A DNA stretch of 64,000 nucleotides from TMED109 sp002171375 (GTDB lineage: Bacteria; Pseudomonadota; Alphaproteobacteria; TMED109). The first letter of the stretch is position 1; every line of letters begins with the position of its first letter. Positions 52,454 to 61,538 of the stretch are shown piece by piece. The position numbers were made by a program, and so were the translations under genes. Where the stretch lies: assembly GCA_965657505.1 (NCBI GenBank), contig CBFHON010000002.1:124001-188000 (forward strand). Reading direction: 5' to 3'. The notes under the pieces were generated by a model. The model did no database searches, was not told the DNA's origin, and saw nothing but the letters and a program-made list of their open reading frames with translations.

Positions 52454-53134
52454 ATGCCTAAAACATATAAAAACTTTAATCCTAAAGTAGAAAAATTTAG
52501 TGAATATCTAATTAATTATAGCGGAGAGCTCTGGCAAGACGCAACTAATCATAAGTTTACCAATGAACTTAAAAATGACACTTTAAAAAACCATATTTTT
52601 AAAAAATATATAGTTCAAGATTATATTTTTATTGAATCTTTAGTTACATTAATTGGTAAAGCAATTGCCTTAGCTCCTAATTTGAATTCTAAAGTAAAAT
52701 GGTCTGCTTTTATATATGCTATTACAAGTGATGAAAACAATTATTTTATAAGGTCATTTGAAGCATTAAATATTACTAAAGACGAAAGAGAAAAGACAAA
52801 ATTATTAGCTCCAATTAATGATTTTTCAAAGCTAATGCATGAAGTTGCTAATACTGGAACATATAAAGAAATATTAGCAGTTATACTTGCAGCAGAATGG
52901 ATTTATTATACTTGGGCATCTAATGTTAAAAAACCTTATCCAGAAAGATTTTACCTGAGTGAATGGATAACTTTACATAATAATAGTTTTTTTAAAGATA
53001 CTGTAACTTGGATAAAAGAGGAGTTAGATTCTATATCACATAAATTAACTGTATCTGAGCAACATGAAGTTGCTATTTTATTTACAAAAATTGTAACGCT
53101 AGAAGTATCATTCTTTGATGCTTGCTATAAATAA
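52454..53134 (+). CDS. TenA/THI-4/PqqC family protein, TenA_E type
   Basis: The 226-residue all-helical protein belongs to the TenA fold: FKKYIVQDYIFIESLVTLIGKAI near residues 49-71, the acid cluster ITSDENNYFIRSF near 91, and LAAEWIYYTWA (about 142-152). The catalytic Cys of the classical TenA_C group (in a P-C-x-x-Y-x-x-I-G-like segment) is absent, which fits the TenA_E group. TenA_E enzymes act on formylaminopyrimidine or unknown thiamin salvage compounds. No thiamin riboswitch is visible upstream. Confidence 0.82.
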   Translation: MPKTYKNFNPKVEKFSEYLINYSGELWQDATNHKFTNELKNDTLKNHIFKKYIVQDYIFIESLVTLIGKAIALAPNLNSKVKWSAFIYAITSDENNYFIRSFEALNITKDEREKTKLLAPINDFSKLMHEVANTGTYKEILAVILAAEWIYYTWASNVKKPYPERFYLSEWITLHNNSFFKDTVTWIKEELDSISHKLTVSEQHEVAILFTKIVTLEVSFFDACYK

Positions 53135-53203
53135 TTTTATTGGTGTAGTAAATGTTTTTTATGTATAGTATTTTTTTAGTCATTACCTAGAAGGGAAAAT
53201 TAC

Positions 53204-54184
53204 ATGAAAACTCGAATTACAGAAATGTTTGAAATTGAGCATCCTATTATTCAAGGAGGTATGCACTATGTTGGCTTTGCAGAATTGGCAGCGGCTGTTT
53301 CTAATGCAGGAGGGCTTGGTATTATTACTGCATTAACACAAAAGACTCCTGAATTATTAGCAAAAGAAATTTCTCGTTGTAGAGAAATGACAGATAAGCC
53401 TATAGGTGTAAATTTGACATTTTTACCTGTAGTAGAAGCTCCAGATTACCCTGGGTATATTGATGCAATAATTAAAGGTGGAGTAAAAGCAGTAGAGACA
53501 GCTGGTAATAATCCTGCTAAATGGCTTCCTATACTCAAAGAAAATGGAATAAAAGTAATTCATAAATGTACAACGGTAAGACACTCTTTAAAAGCGGAAT
53601 CAATTGGATGTGATGCAGTCTCTGTAGATGGTTTTGAATGTGGTGGTCATCCTGGGGAAGATGATATACCTAATATGATTTTATTACCAAGAGCTGCAGA
53701 AGAATTAAAAATACCATTTGTAGCTTCAGGTGGTATGTCGGATGCACGTTCTCTGGTAGCATCTTTAGCAATGGGTGCGGAAGGCATGAATATGGGAACA
53801 AGGTTTATTGCTACAAAGGACGCACCAGTTCATGATAATGTAAAACAAGCTATATTGAATGCAAGTGAGTTAGATACAAGACTTGTAATGCGCCCACTTA
53901 GAAATACTGAAAGAGTTTTGAATAACAAAGGTGTAGAAAAAATATTAGAAAAAGAAGAAAAATTAGGAGCTCATTTAAAATTTGAAGATATTATTAAAGA
54001 AGTATCTGGTGTATATCCAAAGGTAATGTTGGACGGTGATATGGACGCTGGAGCATGGTCATGTGGAATGGTTGCGGGCTTGATACATGATATTCCTACA
54101 GTTAAAGAGTTAATAGATAGGATAATGGAAGAGTCTGAGTTATTAATTAAGAAAAGATTAGAAGGTTTACTTAGTGCTAGCTAA
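53204..54184 (+). CDS. Nitronate monooxygenase / NAD(P)H-dependent flavin oxidoreductase
   Basis: The 326-residue TIM barrel binds FMN. It has EHPIIQGGMHYVGFAELAAAVSNAGGLGIITAL at the N-terminus (family start, in two adjoining stretches), the middle segment DGFECGGHPGEDD where the family has its catalytic His (here GGHPGE), and VASGGMSDARSL plus GAEGMNMGTRF as phosphate-binding loops. It oxidises nitronates or related compounds with oxygen. AGAAGGGA precedes the ATG. A msrA gene follows after 12 bp. Confidence 0.88.
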   Translation: MKTRITEMFEIEHPIIQGGMHYVGFAELAAAVSNAGGLGIITALTQKTPELLAKEISRCREMTDKPIGVNLTFLPVVEAPDYPGYIDAIIKGGVKAVETAGNNPAKWLPILKENGIKVIHKCTTVRHSLKAESIGCDAVSVDGFECGGHPGEDDIPNMILLPRAAEELKIPFVASGGMSDARSLVASLAMGAEGMNMGTRFIATKDAPVHDNVKQAILNASELDTRLVMRPLRNTERVLNNKGVEKILEKEEKLGAHLKFEDIIKEVSGVYPKVMLDGDMDAGAWSCGMVAGLIHDIPTVKELIDRIMEESELLIKKRLEGLLSAS

Positions 54185-54196
54185 AAGGATTATATT

Positions 54197-54721
54197 ATGG
54201 AGAGAGCAATATTTGCAGGTGGATGTTTCTGGTGTACAGAAGCATATTTTATCGAAATAGATGGAGTAGATGATTTAAATCCAGGATATATTGGAGGAAA
54301 TGTCGATAATCCAACATATGAAATGATATGCACTGGTAATACAGGTCATGTTGAAGCCATTGAAATAATTTATGACTCTACAAAAGTTTCATATTTAAAT
54401 TTATTGGAAGTATTTTTTGATACGCATGATCCAACACAAGTTGATGGCCAAGGAAATGACATAGGGTCTCAATATATGTCTGCAATATATTATACTAATG
54501 ATAGACAGAAACAAGATGCTGCAAATTATATTGAAAAAATTTTTAGTAATTATACAAATCCTATTATTACAAAACTGTATTCAGAAAAACCATTTTTTAT
54601 AGCTGAAGATTATCACAAAAATTATTTTAAAAATAATAGAGGACAGCCATATTGCCAAATTGTAATAGAACCTAAGTATAATGGTTTTATTAGTAAATAT
54701 AATTCATTATTAAAAAAATAA
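54197..54721 (+). CDS. msrA: Peptide-methionine (S)-S-oxide reductase
   Basis: The 174-residue MsrA has the active site GGCFWCTEAYF (Cys near residue 10), GYIGG, TGHVEAIEIIYD and the EDYHKNYFKNN region with Glu, Asp and His near the substrate. The usual motif is GCFWG; here it is GCFWC, a second Cys seen in some members that could resolve the sulfenate. It repairs oxidised methionine. Convergent with the mandelate-racemase gene, with 2 bp between stops. Confidence 0.93.
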   Translation: MERAIFAGGCFWCTEAYFIEIDGVDDLNPGYIGGNVDNPTYEMICTGNTGHVEAIEIIYDSTKVSYLNLLEVFFDTHDPTQVDGQGNDIGSQYMSAIYYTNDRQKQDAANYIEKIFSNYTNPIITKLYSEKPFFIAEDYHKNYFKNNRGQPYCQIVIEPKYNGFISKYNSLLKK

Positions 54722-54723
54722 TG

Positions 54724-55821
54724 TTACAAATTAATTTTATGTTTATCTAGAATATCCTCCCTAAAGTCAATTCCAGTTCCTGGAACATCAGGAATTATTA
54801 TATTGCCATCTTTTAATTTATATGGTTCTTCCAATATAGCTTCTGTCCAATCTGTCCATTCGCATAAATGTGCTGTAGGCGTAACTCGCATTAATTGTGA
54901 AGAAACTTCAGGAAATAGGTGAGTTGACATCTTTATTCTGTATGCAGCAGCAATAGATGCAGTCTGCATCCATCCACTTATACCACATATTCTCATTAAA
55001 TCTGGCATAATAAAATCACATATTTTTTGTTCCATTGCTTTAAACGCATCATCTGGACCATGAAAATTTTCTCCTAATATTATGGGAGTTTTCATTCTAC
55101 TTCTCAATTCCTTATAGCCATCATAGTTATAATAATCTATGGGCTCCTCGAACCAATAAAGGCCTTTATCATCAAGAATATTTAAAAAATGAATAGCGTC
55201 AGGTAAATTATATCCTTGATTAAAATCACAAAGCAAAATATTTTCATTGCCTAATGCTTTTTTAACATTTTCTATAGCATATAAGTCTTCATCAATACTT
55301 TCTCTTCCTAATCTGATTTTTAATATATCGAATCCACCTCTTTCTATTAATTTTTGTGCTTCTTCGTATGAGTCATTTTTATTATTATCTAGCCATAAAC
55401 CGCAAGAGTTATAAGACTTTACAGGTCCAACAGAACCACCTAAATGAACACATAGTGGTTCATTTGCTATTTTAGAACTAGCATCCCATAAAGATATATC
55501 TAGTGCAGCTAAAGCATATGTAGCAATTCCAGATCTGCCCATTAAGCTAGTTGAATTCATAACTTCATTATAGAATTGATAAGGAGCTATCTCTCTACCT
55601 TCTATATTTTTAAATAATTCTTTAATGGTTGAAGCTATTGCGGGCATATAATTAGCAAGATATGGCCCAATATAACCTTTTCCTATAGTACCATCACTAC
55701 ATGTAATTTCTGTAACTATAACAGCCCAATTTTCAAATTTTCCTACTTTACCGACTACAACTCTATTTAAAGGAATGTTAGCTGCTTTAACTGATAAAGA
55801 TTTTATTATTGGCATATTCAT
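54724..55821 (-). CDS. Mandelate racemase/muconate lactonizing enzyme family protein
   Basis: The 365-residue enolase-superfamily enzyme has the N-terminal capping domain and a C-terminal barrel. Lys in ILKIRLGRE (K-x-R form), metal ligands Asp in LLCDFNQGY, Glu in WFEEPIDYY and Glu in LGENFHG, and the late catalytic His in STHLFPEV are visible, which places it in the mandelate racemase subgroup. It abstracts the alpha proton of an acid sugar or hydroxyacid. It ends the minus-strand catabolic block that starts with TRAP genes, so it may act on an imported acid. Confidence 0.87.
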   Translation of the reverse strand: MNMPIIKSLSVKAANIPLNRVVVGKVGKFENWAVIVTEITCSDGTIGKGYIGPYLANYMPAIASTIKELFKNIEGREIAPYQFYNEVMNSTSLMGRSGIATYALAALDISLWDASSKIANEPLCVHLGGSVGPVKSYNSCGLWLDNNKNDSYEEAQKLIERGGFDILKIRLGRESIDEDLYAIENVKKALGNENILLCDFNQGYNLPDAIHFLNILDDKGLYWFEEPIDYYNYDGYKELRSRMKTPIILGENFHGPDDAFKAMEQKICDFIMPDLMRICGISGWMQTASIAAAYRIKMSTHLFPEVSSQLMRVTPTAHLCEWTDWTEAILEEPYKLKDGNIIIPDVPGTGIDFREDILDKHKINL

Positions 55822-55828
55822 TATTAAT

Positions 55829-56461
55829 TTACCTTTCTAATATTTGATCTAATTCATATATTGCATCATTAGGTTCTATTACTTTAATTGTATTAATACC
55901 TAACTTTCTAGCCGATTTAAGATTCATACCTAAGTCATCTAAAAACACTGTTTCTTGAGGTTCAATATTTAATTCTTTTAAAATATATTGATAAATTCTG
56001 GCCTCAGGTTTTCTCATATTTAATTTATAACTTTCATAAATAATGTCGAAATAAGACATTACGTCTTTAACTGCTTCTACTCTTTCTTTAGGCGTAAATA
56101 TATCTACACCTTTTAAAACATTAGTAAGACAAATTAATTTATATTTTTTAGAAGTAGATAATAATTTAATTTTATTAATCATATTTTTTCTGAGGGAGCC
56201 GTATAATTGCTGAAGTATCTCTTTAGCATTTATTTTTTGTCCTATTGATAAAGCCTCTTTTTCAAACTCTTCAAGAAATGTATTTATATCTATTTCACCT
56301 CTTTCACTTTTAGCCCAAGCATTATTATCAGGATTATTCATATTAATATTTGTAATAATACCTTTATCATACCCATGTTTTTCTTCTAATAACTTAAAAC
56401 CTTCAATTGGGCTATTTGTTATTACTCCACCAAAATCAAATATTATTGTTTTAATTGTCAT
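55829..56461 (-). CDS. HAD family hydrolase (subclass IA, YihX-like)
   Basis: The 210-residue HAD protein has the nucleophile motif IIFDFGGVIT (Asp near residue 9), where the usual second Asp is Gly, as in YihX and some epoxide-hydrolase N-domains. Thr in LICLTN, Lys in MRKPEARIY, and the acidic VFLDDLGMNL follow. The cap is a small helical insert (about 20-85). A sugar or organic-acid phosphate may be the substrate. It lies 7 bp before the mandelate-racemase gene. Confidence 0.85.
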   Translation of the reverse strand: MTIKTIIFDFGGVITNSPIEGFKLLEEKHGYDKGIITNINMNNPDNNAWAKSERGEIDINTFLEEFEKEALSIGQKINAKEILQQLYGSLRKNMINKIKLLSTSKKYKLICLTNVLKGVDIFTPKERVEAVKDVMSYFDIIYESYKLNMRKPEARIYQYILKELNIEPQETVFLDDLGMNLKSARKLGINTIKVIEPNDAIYELDQILER

Positions 56462-56473
56462 GGGAACCTTTTA

Positions 56474-58066
56474 TTATTTTAGATAATTAGCTAGATCATC
56501 TTTTGTATCTATATCTTCAACTATTGTAGAATTTTTTTGAGGTAACTCTTTTATGTATTTTTTATTTGCTTTAATAATATCTTTTGCACCTTTATCTCCT
56601 TTAATTGAGAGTATATCTGGAAAAAATTCTCTATCTATTAATACAGGATTACCTTTTTTATTTTTATAAGTAGGAATAATTATCGATTTGTTATCATTAG
56701 GATTATAATTTTCTATTAATTGGTTAATTAACCTTGAATTTATATTCGGCATATCTCCCAACATGATTAGTGCAGCATCACAATCTTCCGGTAATGCTGA
56801 TATTCCTAATTGTAGTGAAGATGATTGACCTTTTAAATATTCTTTATTAACTATAGTAGTTATTTTTTTATTATCTAATATTCTTTGTAAAATATCATTT
56901 TCATAACCTAAAACTACTATAGTATTGTTAGCTGAAGATTTTAAGGAGATATCAACAATTTTCTCTATCATAGTTTGATTATCAATTTTAATAAGTAATT
57001 TATTCATTTCACGCATTCTTTTTGATTGTCCTGCGGCAAGAATAATATTTGTAATATTGTAGCTTTTAGATTCTTTTTCAGACCTAGCTCTTATATTTAA
57101 AGTTTTTAACAAACCTCCAACACCCATATTAGAAATATTTAATTTAGTGATATTTGTACCAGAAATAACTTTTTCTAAAACCCAATCAAAGCCATTAAGA
57201 CTAGGTGATCTTGCACATCCAGGTAGGCCTATAACATGGGTATTTTTAATCTTACCTAATAATAGTAAATTACCAGGATCTACAGGCATTCCAAATCTAA
57301 TAATTTTTCCTTTTGAGAAATTAATTGCCTCCGGTATTTTATCTTTAATATCAACAATTGCTGATGAACCTAATATCATAATAAGATCTATTTTCTTTTT
57401 TAAAATAATATTTATTTTCTTTGATATTTCTTTAGTGTCATGTTCACAATAAGAAGTTATATCTAAACTACAGTTTAAGTTTTTTAGTCTTTCATTAACT
57501 CTTCTTTCTGATATAGAGTTTAACTTTTCATTCTTATTTTTGTGATGAGTTAAAATTAAAGCACATTTTTTATGAATATATGGATTGATGGAAATAGCTT
57601 TTTTATAGATAGTATTTTTAATTTTCTTAATAAAACTATCCTTAACGGCAAAGGATATGATTTTAATAGTAGCAATCATTTCACCTTTTTTTACTGTAGA
57701 GTTGTTATTTAAAGTTGCTATGGTTATATCGTCAGATATTTTATTAAATTTACGAATTTTTTCTTCGTCTATTACTAATAGTCCTGACTTATTTGCTAAT
57801 ATATTAGCTCTACCGGTGTATGCCTTTTCGGTTGCAATACTATTATTATGAAAAGTTTCTGCAATTATATTTGCTGCTTTATCTTCATGAAAATCATTCT
57901 TATCTAATTTAGCACAGACAATTGTCCTAATTTTATTATTTATAAAATAGTTTTTATCTATTTCAGTAATTATAGTTCCTTTAGAGAATTTTTTTTTATT
58001 TATAACTATTGTATGGGCAAGGATACAATCTAGGCTATCTTTTACATTAATATCACCGAAGTACAT
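56474..58066 (-). CDS. MoeA-like molybdopterin-binding / MocA-like nucleotidyltransferase fusion
   Basis: The 530-residue protein joins two domains. The N-terminal 1-325 has a MoeA/MogA-like molybdopterin-binding fold (MYFGDINVKDSLDCILAHTI, then LILTHHKN and MILGSSAIVDIKD, and VIGLPGCARSP). The C-terminal 335-530 is a MobA/MocA-type transferase with ILAAGQSKRMREMNKLLI, GQSSSLQLGI and MLGDMPNI. MocA makes molybdopterin cytosine dinucleotide for xanthine-dehydrogenase-family enzymes. The same fusion is known in other alphaproteobacteria. It sits 2 bp after the split XdhC genes and serves the molybdenum hydroxylase here. Confidence 0.88.
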   Translation of the reverse strand: MYFGDINVKDSLDCILAHTIVINKKKFSKGTIITEIDKNYFINNKIRTIVCAKLDKNDFHEDKAANIIAETFHNNSIATEKAYTGRANILANKSGLLVIDEEKIRKFNKISDDITIATLNNNSTVKKGEMIATIKIISFAVKDSFIKKIKNTIYKKAISINPYIHKKCALILTHHKNKNEKLNSISERRVNERLKNLNCSLDITSYCEHDTKEISKKINIILKKKIDLIMILGSSAIVDIKDKIPEAINFSKGKIIRFGMPVDPGNLLLLGKIKNTHVIGLPGCARSPSLNGFDWVLEKVISGTNITKLNISNMGVGGLLKTLNIRARSEKESKSYNITNIILAAGQSKRMREMNKLLIKIDNQTMIEKIVDISLKSSANNTIVVLGYENDILQRILDNKKITTIVNKEYLKGQSSSLQLGISALPEDCDAALIMLGDMPNINSRLINQLIENYNPNDNKSIIIPTYKNKKGNPVLIDREFFPDILSIKGDKGAKDIIKANKKYIKELPQKNSTIVEDIDTKDDLANYLK

Positions 58067-58068
58067 AT

Positions 58069-58770
58069 TTAATTATCTCCATTAAATTCAAATTTGTTTC
58101 TAGTAGAGATTATTTCTGAAATTATGGATATAGCTATTTCTTGAGGTGACTTAGCACCTATATCAAGCCCTATTGGTCCATGTATTCTATTGATTTCATA
58201 ATCAGAGAAATTAGATTTTTTTAAACGTTGTATCCTTGCATTATGTGTTTTTTTAGAACCTAAAGAGCCAATGTAAAAGGCATTACTTTTTAATACAGCG
58301 TTTAGTGCTGAGTCGTCTAATTTTGGATCATGAGTAAGAGTAACTACTGCAGTTCTATTATCAATCCCTATATTATTTATCGCTTCCTCTGGCCAATCGT
58401 TTATAATTTTTATATCAGGAAATCTCTGATTGTTGGCAAAAGCAGCTCTAGGGTCAATAATAGTGACCTCATAACCTGAAATAGTTGCTATTTCTGCAAG
58501 TGGCTGAGCAATATGAACAGCTCCAATAGTAATTAACCTTAATGGTGGTAAAGAAATATTTATAAACCATTTCTTTGAGTCTATTTCTAAAACCTCCGAC
58601 TTACCATGCATAATATTATTTTTTGCAGCTAATAAAATTTTATTATTAATTTCAGAATCGTTATTTTCACTAATTATTAATTGCTCACCACTTATTATAT
58701 CAGTAGCAACTATTATAGTGTTTCTATTATTTTTTTCCGTAAGAATTAGGTTTAATGTTTCGTCTTTCAA
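58069..58770 (-). CDS. XdhC C-terminal (Rossmann) part
   Basis: The 233-residue protein has an XdhC Rossmann domain: ITIGAVHIAQPLAEIATISGYEVTIIDPR (about 100-129), AVVTLTHDPKLDDSAL, and IGSLGSKKTHNARIQRL, with RIHGPIGLDIGAKSPQEIAISI at the end. XdhC inserts the sulfurated Moco into molybdenum hydroxylases. Here it is a separate gene from the N-terminal part, overlapping it by 4 bp, so both are made together. GPIGLDIGA is diagnostic. Confidence 0.9.
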   Translation of the reverse strand: MKDETLNLILTEKNNRNTIIVATDIISGEQLIISENNDSEINNKILLAAKNNIMHGKSEVLEIDSKKWFINISLPPLRLITIGAVHIAQPLAEIATISGYEVTIIDPRAAFANNQRFPDIKIINDWPEEAINNIGIDNRTAVVTLTHDPKLDDSALNAVLKSNAFYIGSLGSKKTHNARIQRLKKSNFSDYEINRIHGPIGLDIGAKSPQEIAISIISEIISTRNKFEFNGDN

Positions 58771-59096
58771 TCATTATCCCCAATTTTTTCTACAAAAACT
58801 TCAACTTTTCCTCCACAAGTTAGTCCAACCTCCCATGCTTCAGTATTACTAACCCCATATTTAAGTAATTTAGGCACTCCTGTTTTCATAATTTCCTGTG
58901 CTGCTGATATTACTGATCCTTCTATGCATCCACCTGATACAGAACCATGTATATCTAAATTTTCACTTATGGCCATTTGACTTCCGACTGGTCGAGGACT
59001 TGAACCCCAAGTAGAAACTACAGTTGCTAAAGCAACTGATTTATTGTTTTTTCTCCATAGTGCAGCTTTATGTAATATTTCATCAAATTGTTTCAT
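58767..59096 (-). CDS. XdhC/CoxI N-terminal domain protein
   Basis: The 109-residue protein has the XdhC_CoxI domain: VALATVVSTWGSSPRPVGSQMA, SGGCIEGSV with the conserved Cys, and GLTCGGKVEVFVE with the second Cys. In many bacteria this is fused with the Rossmann part; here the two are split but adjacent. Acts in maturation of the molybdenum hydroxylase encoded nearby. Confidence 0.9.
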   Translation of the reverse strand: MKQFDEILHKAALWRKNNKSVALATVVSTWGSSPRPVGSQMAISENLDIHGSVSGGCIEGSVISAAQEIMKTGVPKLLKYGVSNTEAWEVGLTCGGKVEVFVEKIGDND

Positions 59097-59125
59097 AATT
59101 TTCTCGCTATAATATATTTATATTT

Positions 59126-59914
59126 TTAATTATTATTTATTATTTTTTTAGTCAATACATCGATAAGATTAGCTCGATATTCGGCTGAAGCATGAATATC
59201 TTCATTTAGTTCATCTAAAGATATTGTTTTTAGAGGTATGTTACTTGAGAAGTTTTTAGATAATGATTCACTTAATGCGTCAGCTATAAATGGTTTATGT
59301 GAAGCCCCAGATACTGTAACAATAACGTTACTATCATACTTAGCAATTGCTACACCAACAATAGCGTATCTACTTGCAGGATTAGGAAACTTTATATAAT
59401 CAAAAAAATCAGGTACTTGAATTTCAATAGAAGTTATTATCTCATTTTCTTCAAGAGATGTTTCAAACATACCAATAAATAAATCTCGATTGAGTATAAT
59501 TCTATTATTAGTTTTAATATTAGCTTTTAAAGCTAAAATAGCTGCTGGCCAATCAGCTGCAGGATCAGAATTTGCAATAGATCCTCCAATAGTACCCATC
59601 TTTCTCACTGCAGGGTCACCTATGCCATTCGCTAATTTTGCTAAATTCTTTATTTTATTTTTTATTATTACATTATTGGAAACTTCTGAATGAGTACAAA
59701 GCGAGCCTATAGTAATATGATTTTCTTTAGAACTAATTTCAGATAAATCTTTTATATTTCTTAAGTCAATTAAATCACTTGGAGCTATTAGCCTTTGTTT
59801 CATAGAAGCAAGTAAAGTCATGCCTCCTGCTAAAAATTTAGGTTCTTCACTACCATTATAAATATTAATTGCTTCTTCTATGGTGTTTGGAGAATGAAAA
59901 TTAAAATTATACAT
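59126..59914 (-). CDS. Molybdenum hydroxylase FAD-binding medium subunit (CoxM/CutM-like)
   Basis: The 262-residue flavoprotein has the FAD-binding stretch KFLAGGMTLLASMKQRL (about 26-42) and TIGSLCTHSEV, VRKMGTIGGSIANSDPAADWPAA (about 105-127), the CO dehydrogenase/xanthine dehydrogenase M-subunit signature. The C-terminal domain includes RYAIVGVAIAK. It passes electrons from the 2Fe-2S subunit to the acceptor. It follows cutS by 3 bp. The large molybdenum subunit is missing from the cluster. Confidence 0.92.
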   Translation of the reverse strand: MYNFNFHSPNTIEEAINIYNGSEEPKFLAGGMTLLASMKQRLIAPSDLIDLRNIKDLSEISSKENHITIGSLCTHSEVSNNVIIKNKIKNLAKLANGIGDPAVRKMGTIGGSIANSDPAADWPAAILALKANIKTNNRIILNRDLFIGMFETSLEENEIITSIEIQVPDFFDYIKFPNPASRYAIVGVAIAKYDSNVIVTVSGASHKPFIADALSESLSKNFSSNIPLKTISLDELNEDIHASAEYRANLIDVLTKKIINNN

Positions 59915-59917
59915 TAT

Positions 59918-60397
59918 TTATCCTTTTTCACGCATATCTTTAGCGCCTTCTTCTATAGATTTTACTATATTTTGATATCCTGTACATCTACATAAATTAC
60001 CTTCTAAATGTTTTCTAATTTCTTCTTCTGTGGGTGAGTTATTTTCATTAATTAGTGAAATAGCTGACATAATCATTCCAGGAGTACAAAAGCCACATTG
60101 CAATCCATGGTTATTTCTAAATGCATTTTGCATAGGGTGTAATTTATTATCTTTTTGTAAATGCTCAATAGTAGTGATTTCTTGATTATTTAATTGGGCT
60201 ACTAATATTGAACAAGCTTTTATTGCATCTTTATTATGTAATACCATACATGCGCCACACTGACTAGTATCACAACCTACATGTGTTCCTGTTAGTCCTA
60301 ACTCTTCTCTAAGAAAATCTATTAAAAGAGTATTGGGTAGAATGCTTTTTTCATAATTTTTTTCATTAATAGTTATTTTAATAGAAATTTCATGCAT
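59918..60397 (-). CDS. Molybdenum hydroxylase 2Fe-2S small subunit (CoxS/CutS-like)
   Basis: The 159-residue subunit has two [2Fe-2S] domains. The plant-type cluster uses GCDTSQCGACMVL and a following Cys in KACSIL, and the alpha-helical one uses CGFCTPGM and CRCTGYQ. It relays electrons from molybdopterin to FAD in aerobic CO dehydrogenase or xanthine-dehydrogenase-type enzymes. A 67-bp gap separates it from coxG upstream. GAGGTAAA ribosome site. Confidence 0.94.
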   Translation of the reverse strand: MHEISIKITINEKNYEKSILPNTLLIDFLREELGLTGTHVGCDTSQCGACMVLHNKDAIKACSILVAQLNNQEITTIEHLQKDNKLHPMQNAFRNNHGLQCGFCTPGMIMSAISLINENNSPTEEEIRKHLEGNLCRCTGYQNIVKSIEEGAKDMREKG

Positions 60398-60464
60398 AAT
60401 TTTACCTCCGCATTATGCTGACTATAATATCAGTTAGATACTATATAGGAATATATTTATTTTA

Positions 60465-61061
60465 CTAAGTAAAAAATGCTAATATTATTGCTATAATAAA
60501 AATTAAAGAACTAATCCATACCCAGTATGAAATGCTAGTTTTTTGAGATTGATTATTAATAATTGGTTCATCAGATTTATTGGTATTCTGTTCACCTGAT
60601 GTAGTATCAGCAGGGGAAGTAATTATATTATTATTAAAAGTCTTAAAAAAATCATCAGCCGTATTTTTTACTACTCCACCAATTAGTCTGGATCCAACCT
60701 GTGCTAATTTACCTCCGACCTGAGCATTACCATCATAGGATAATTTAGTTTTATTTTTATCGTCATCTTCGCTAAGAACAATCTTTACATTTCCTTTAGC
60801 AAAACCTGCTGCACCGCCTTTGCCTTGCCCAGATATCACATAGCTATTTGGTGGGTTGATTTCTGTTAAGGTAACTGATCCATTAAATATTGCTGAAACT
60901 GGTCCTATTTTAGCTTTTACTTTTGCATTAAATTCAGTATCAGAAATTTTGTCTAAAGTTTCACATCCTTTAATTGCATTTTTTAAAGATTCTGGATTAT
61001 TTAATTCTTCCCAAACTTTATCTTTAGGTGCAGGTATAAGATATTCACCCTTTAGGTCCAT
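60465..61061 (-). CDS. CoxG-like SRPBCC protein with C-terminal membrane anchor
   Basis: The 198-residue protein has an SRPBCC/CoxG domain (1-150): MDLKGEYLIPAPKDKVWEELNNPESLKNAIKGCE at the N-terminus (two adjoining stretches), AKVKAKIGPVSAIFNGSVTL, GQGKGGAAGFAKGNV, and AQVGGKLAQVGSRLIGG. A linker with many Asn/Ser and one C-terminal helix (about 179-197) follow. CoxG recruits CO dehydrogenase to the membrane in carboxydotrophs; here it may do so for the related hydroxylase. It lies 14 bp after a cytochrome c gene. Confidence 0.88.
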   Translation of the reverse strand: MDLKGEYLIPAPKDKVWEELNNPESLKNAIKGCETLDKISDTEFNAKVKAKIGPVSAIFNGSVTLTEINPPNSYVISGQGKGGAAGFAKGNVKIVLSEDDDKNKTKLSYDGNAQVGGKLAQVGSRLIGGVVKNTADDFFKTFNNNIITSPADTTSGEQNTNKSDEPIINNQSQKTSISYWVWISSLIFIIAIILAFFT

Positions 61062-61075
61062 ATGAATACTTTCTT

Positions 61076-61465
61076 TTAATTATTTCCGTTCTCTTTAAGA
61101 TAAGCTATTAAGTTTGCTCTATCCTCTTCCTTCTTTAAGCCAGGAAATATCATTTTTGTTTTACGCACTAAGTCTTTTGGCTTTTTTAACCAAGCATCTA
61201 AATTTTCCTCATTCCAAGTTCCCGCTTCTTCACCATATGCTATTAATGCTTTCGAGTATTTATATCCTTCTGCAGCAGCAATTGGACCACCTACAGTATT
61301 CCATAAATTAGGACCTAATTTATTTTTTCCACCTTCATCTATTCCGTGGCAAGCTTTACATTTATTAAAGACTTTTTTACCCTTACTTGCATCTCCTGCG
61401 TGAGCAGAACTCATGAATGTGCATACGAAAATTATTGTTATAGACTTGATGAAAATTTTAAGCAT
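61076..61465 (-). CDS. Class I cytochrome c
   Basis: The 129-residue protein has a signal peptide (1-23, ending AHA) and the haem site CKACHG (about 35-40) with the axial Met in KTKMIFPG (about 106). Size and the ANLIAYLKENG end match mitochondrial-type cytochrome c550. It lies between rhodanese and coxG in the block, so it is a likely electron acceptor in the periplasm, though the hydroxylase is expected in the cytoplasm. Confidence 0.92.
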   Translation of the reverse strand: MLKIFIKSITIIFVCTFMSSAHAGDASKGKKVFNKCKACHGIDEGGKNKLGPNLWNTVGGPIAAAEGYKYSKALIAYGEEAGTWNEENLDAWLKKPKDLVRKTKMIFPGLKKEEDRANLIAYLKENGNN

Positions 61466-61538
61466 TTATTACCTCCTTGAAAAATATATTTATTGATAAT
61501 GTAACTATATTGAAATCAAATTCAATAGAAATATTTAT

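Noticed and set aside
57147..57452. Plus-strand open frame inside the MocA fusion gene
   Set aside because: Shadow of the minus-strand gene; composition is what antisense of A/T-rich coding gives.
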